In this document: piece by piece, positions 4,983 through 6,765 of the stretch | Layout: every line of letters starts with the position of its first letter | Numbering within the stretch: the first letter of the stretch is position 1 | From: an uncultured Comamonadaceae bacterium | GTDB taxonomy: Bacteria; Pseudomonadota; Gammaproteobacteria; Burkholderiales; Burkholderiaceae_C | Assembly (NCBI GenBank): GCA_937871735.1 | Contig: CALMOI010000149.1 | Coordinates: 1-6,765, forward strand | Direction: 5' to 3' | Length of the DNA: 6,765 nucleotides | Made by a program: the position numbers and the translations under genes | The notes under the pieces: model-generated | Told to the model about the DNA's origin: nothing | What the model saw: the letters and a program-made list of their open reading frames with translations, nothing else | Databases searched by the model: none

Positions 4983-5516
4983 TTATTTGTCGGACGACGC
5001 AGACTTGTCTGCGGCAGTGGTCTTGGCCAGTTGCGCCTCCAGCGCCTCGATGCGGGCCACCAGTGCATTCAAGTCTTGCGCCGAAGGCATACCCAGCCGG
5101 TTCAGCGCCTTGGCCACGCGGTCTTCAAAAATGGTTTCCAGCTTGTCCCACTGACCGGTGGCGCGGGCGGTCAAGCCAGTAGCCATGTCAGTGATTTTGC
5201 TGGTGGCTTCGGCCAGTCGCTCTTCGGCGGTGGCTTGGGTTTTGCGCTGCAAAGTCAAGCCTTCTTTCACCAGCGACTCAAACACCTTGCCGCCCTCCTC
5301 GTGGGCTTTGGCAAATGCGCCCAGCCCGGCCAGCCAAATTTGCTGCGCTGAGTCCTTCACCGCCTCGGCCATCTGCAATGTGGGCATCGCAGGCATGCTC
5401 GGCAAACCGGGCAAACCCGGCAAGATCGGCGTGGTGAACACCGAAGTCGCAGGCGGCTGGGTATCAGCAGCGGAAGGGGCAGAAGAAGCAGAAGTGGGGG
5501 GCAATTCTTGAGCCAT
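4983..5516 (-). CDS. Phasin family protein (polyhydroxyalkanoate granule-associated, PhaI/PhaF type)
   Basis: This 177-residue protein matches the PhaI/PhaF type of phasin, amphipathic proteins that coat intracellular polyhydroxyalkanoate granules and control their size and number. Residues 1-47 are Pro/Ser/Ala-rich and probably disordered, with a PGLPGLPSMPAMP stretch. From about 48 to 140 the sequence is helical and alanine-rich: IWLAGLGAFAKAHEEGGKVF is the characteristic start of the family, and KALNRLGMPSAQDLNALVAR (137-156) is the conserved segment before a short coiled coil (IEALEAQLA). It lacks the long Lys/Ala/Pro histone-like tail of PhaF, so it is PhaI-like. The start at 5516 has GAGG (5525-5522 on the minus strand) five bases upstream. 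A PhaD-like regulator follows on the same strand. No PHA synthase is in view, so the polymer pathway must be encoded elsewhere. Confidence 0.88.
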   Translation of the reverse strand: MAQELPPTSASSAPSAADTQPPATSVFTTPILPGLPGLPSMPAMPTLQMAEAVKDSAQQIWLAGLGAFAKAHEEGGKVFESLVKEGLTLQRKTQATAEERLAEATSKITDMATGLTARATGQWDKLETIFEDRVAKALNRLGMPSAQDLNALVARIEALEAQLAKTTAADKSASSDK

Positions 5517-5543
5517 AAAAGCCTCGGTCTAGAAGAAAAATCG

Positions 5544-5573
5544 GCGCAACGCGGGCGGTGCGGGCAGTTGCGC
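5544..5573. repeat. Perfect 7-bp inverted repeat upstream of the phasin gene
   Basis: GCGCAAC (5544-5550) and GTTGCGC (5567-5573) are exact inverted copies separated by 16 bp of G-rich sequence. The spacing between arm centres is 23 bp, close to two helical turns, so it could be an operator in the shared phasin/rfbB promoter region or a stem in the phasin 5' leader. It lies 28-57 bp from the phasin start. Confidence 0.35.
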
Positions 5574-5619
5574 GGACTCTACCCCCGGCCCGCCCGCAGG
5601 TGTAGGCTGCACCGCCTAA

Positions 5620-5647
5620 TTGGTCGCCGAAGAGGCGCGTAGATAAT
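5620..5647 (+). promoter_or_regulatory. Candidate rfbB promoter
   Basis: GATAAT (5642-5647) matches the -10 consensus in five of six bases and TTGGTC (5620-5625) matches the first three of the -35, with a 16-bp spacer. Transcription would start near 5654, giving a leader of about 50 nt that begins just before the GC hairpin. The -35 is weak. Confidence 0.4.
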
Positions 5648-5661
5648 CAATTCACAACCCC

Positions 5662-5684
5662 GGGCGCACGCAGCCGCCCTTTTT
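5662..5684 (+). terminator. Terminator-like hairpin plus T5 in the rfbB leader
   Basis: GGGCG (5662-5666) pairs with CGCCC (5675-5679) around an eight-base loop and is followed directly by TTTTT (5680-5684), the form of an intrinsic terminator on the plus strand. It ends only 18 bp before the rfbB ATG. Because the upstream gene is divergent, there is no plus-strand transcript to end here except rfbB's own, so an attenuator or a chance structure are the likely readings. The stem is short. Confidence 0.45.
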
Positions 5685-5702
5685 GAACAAGCGAGAACTC
5701 CC

Positions 5703-6765
5703 ATGATTTTGGTGACAGGCGGTGCCGGCTTTATCGGTGCCAATTTCGTGCTCGACTGGCTGGCGTTGAACGACGAGCCGGTGGTGAATCTGGACAAACT
5801 CACCTACGCGGGCAACCTCGAAACCCTGGTCAGCACCCAGGGCAACCCGCGCCACCTCTTTGTGCGCGGCGACATCGCCGACAGCACGCTGGTGGCCGAG
5901 CTGCTTGCCACCCACCGCCCGCGCGCCATCGTCAACTTTGCCGCCGAGAGCCATGTGGATCGCTCCATCCTCGGGCCAGAAGACTTCATCCAGACCAACA
6001 TCGTCGGCACCTTCCGCCTGCTGGAGGCGGTGCGCGCCTACTGGGGTGGCTTGGACGCGCAGGCCAAGGCGGACTTCCGCTTTTTGCACGTCTCGACCGA
6101 CGAGGTCTATGGCTCGCTGGGCGCAGGCGACGCGGCCTTTACCGAACAACACCGCTACGAGCCCAACAGCCCCTACAGCGCCAGCAAGGCCGCCAGTGAC
6201 CACTTGGTGCGCGCCTACCACCACACCTACGGCCTGCCGGTGCTCACCACCAATTGCAGCAACAACTACGGGCCGTACCACTTTCCTGAAAAGCTGATCC
6301 CGCTGATGATCGTCAACGCCCTGGCGGGCAAGCCGCTGCCGGTGTATGGCGACGGCATGCAAATCCGTGACTGGCTCTACGTCAAAGACCATTGCAGCGC
6401 CATCCGCCGCGTGCTGCAAGCCGGGCAACTGGGCGAGGTCTACAACGTGGGCGGCTGGAACGAAAAGCCGAATATCGACATCGTGAACACCGTCTGCGCC
6501 CTGCTTGATGAGCTGCGCCCGCGCGCCGACGGCCAGCCCTACGCCAGCCAGATCACCTACGTCACCGACCGCCCGGGCCACGACCGGCGCTACGCCATCG
6601 ACGCGCGCAAGCTGGAACGCGAACTGGGCTGGAAGCCTGCCGAAACCTTCGACACCGGCATCCGCAAAACCGTGCAGTGGTACTTGGACAACCCGGACTG
6701 GGTCGCCCATGTGCAAAGCGGCGCGTACCGCGACTGGGTGCGCAAGCAGTACACCGACGGGTCTG
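5703..6765 (+). CDS. rfbB: dTDP-glucose 4,6-dehydratase, 3' end cut by window edge
   Basis: The open frame from the ATG at 5703 runs 354 codons to the window end without a stop. RmlB/RfbB converts dTDP-D-glucose to dTDP-4-keto-6-deoxy-D-glucose with bound NAD+, the second step to dTDP-L-rhamnose for O-antigen or other glycans. It is an extended short-chain dehydrogenase: the NAD-binding GGAGFIG is at 6-12, LDKLTYAGN follows strand 2, AAESHVDRSI is near 81-90, the catalytic STDEVYG has Thr132-Asp133-Glu134, and the active-site YxxxK is Tyr158/Lys162. NNYGPYHFPEKLIP, GDGMQIRDWLYVKDH and TDRPGHDRRYAID are also typical. Family length is about 350-360, so only a few codons are missing. The ribosome site is weak (GAG, 5693-5695). 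The rfbD/rfbA/rfbC partners probably follow outside the window. Confidence 0.96.
   Translation, partial: MILVTGGAGFIGANFVLDWLALNDEPVVNLDKLTYAGNLETLVSTQGNPRHLFVRGDIADSTLVAELLATHRPRAIVNFAAESHVDRSILGPEDFIQTNIVGTFRLLEAVRAYWGGLDAQAKADFRFLHVSTDEVYGSLGAGDAAFTEQHRYEPNSPYSASKAASDHLVRAYHHTYGLPVLTTNCSNNYGPYHFPEKLIPLMIVNALAGKPLPVYGDGMQIRDWLYVKDHCSAIRRVLQAGQLGEVYNVGGWNEKPNIDIVNTVCALLDELRPRADGQPYASQITYVTDRPGHDRRYAIDARKLERELGWKPAETFDTGIRKTVQWYLDNPDWVAHVQSGAYRDWVRKQYTDGS

Noticed and set aside
5652..6716. 354-residue open frame on the minus strand opposite rfbB
   Set aside because: Antisense shadow of an unmistakable dehydratase, with no family motifs of its own.

Overview
The window looks like chromosome of a high-GC betaproteobacterium, most likely Burkholderiales/Comamonadaceae. 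This rests on the protein character (CoaX, MetK, the phasin and RmlB all read like Comamonadaceae versions) and on the metK / lipid A acyltransferase neighbourhood. The genus cannot be fixed from sequence alone. Coding density is high. There is no sign of insertion sequences, phage, CRISPR arrays, tRNA or rRNA.

Layout. On the minus strand, 1-1230 carries two tandem LpxL/HtrB-type acyltransferases that overlap by one base; the second is cut by the window start. Divergent from them, metK (S-adenosylmethionine synthetase) occupies 1383-2570. Its 152-bp upstream region contains what reads as a SAM-II class riboswitch aptamer (1256-1311), right after a plausible promoter, so the product of MetK would feed back on its own mRNA. 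Next come a small CsoR/RcnR-family repressor (2671-2916) behind G/C-tract operator-like repeats and a single-domain rhodanese (2941-3354), followed by coaX (type III pantothenate kinase, 3395-4192), which may have its own, possibly leaderless, promoter.

On the minus strand again, a PhaD-like TetR regulator (4204-4866) and a phasin (4983-5516) form a polyhydroxyalkanoate-granule module that converges on coaX. Divergent from the phasin, rfbB/rmlB (dTDP-glucose 4,6-dehydratase) starts at 5703 and runs off the right edge, probably within a few codons of its stop. It likely opens a dTDP-rhamnose / surface polysaccharide cluster. Its leader holds a GC hairpin followed by five T's.

Functionally the window mixes core metabolism (SAM, CoA), envelope biogenesis (lipid A acylation, dTDP-sugar) and two small accessory regulons (metal or reactive-sulfur sensing with rhodanese; PHA granule proteins). 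The least expected element is the SAM-II-like RNA before metK. The second is the CsoR-family protein, which keeps one conserved Cys but lacks the usual His/Cys partners and sits beside a rhodanese.
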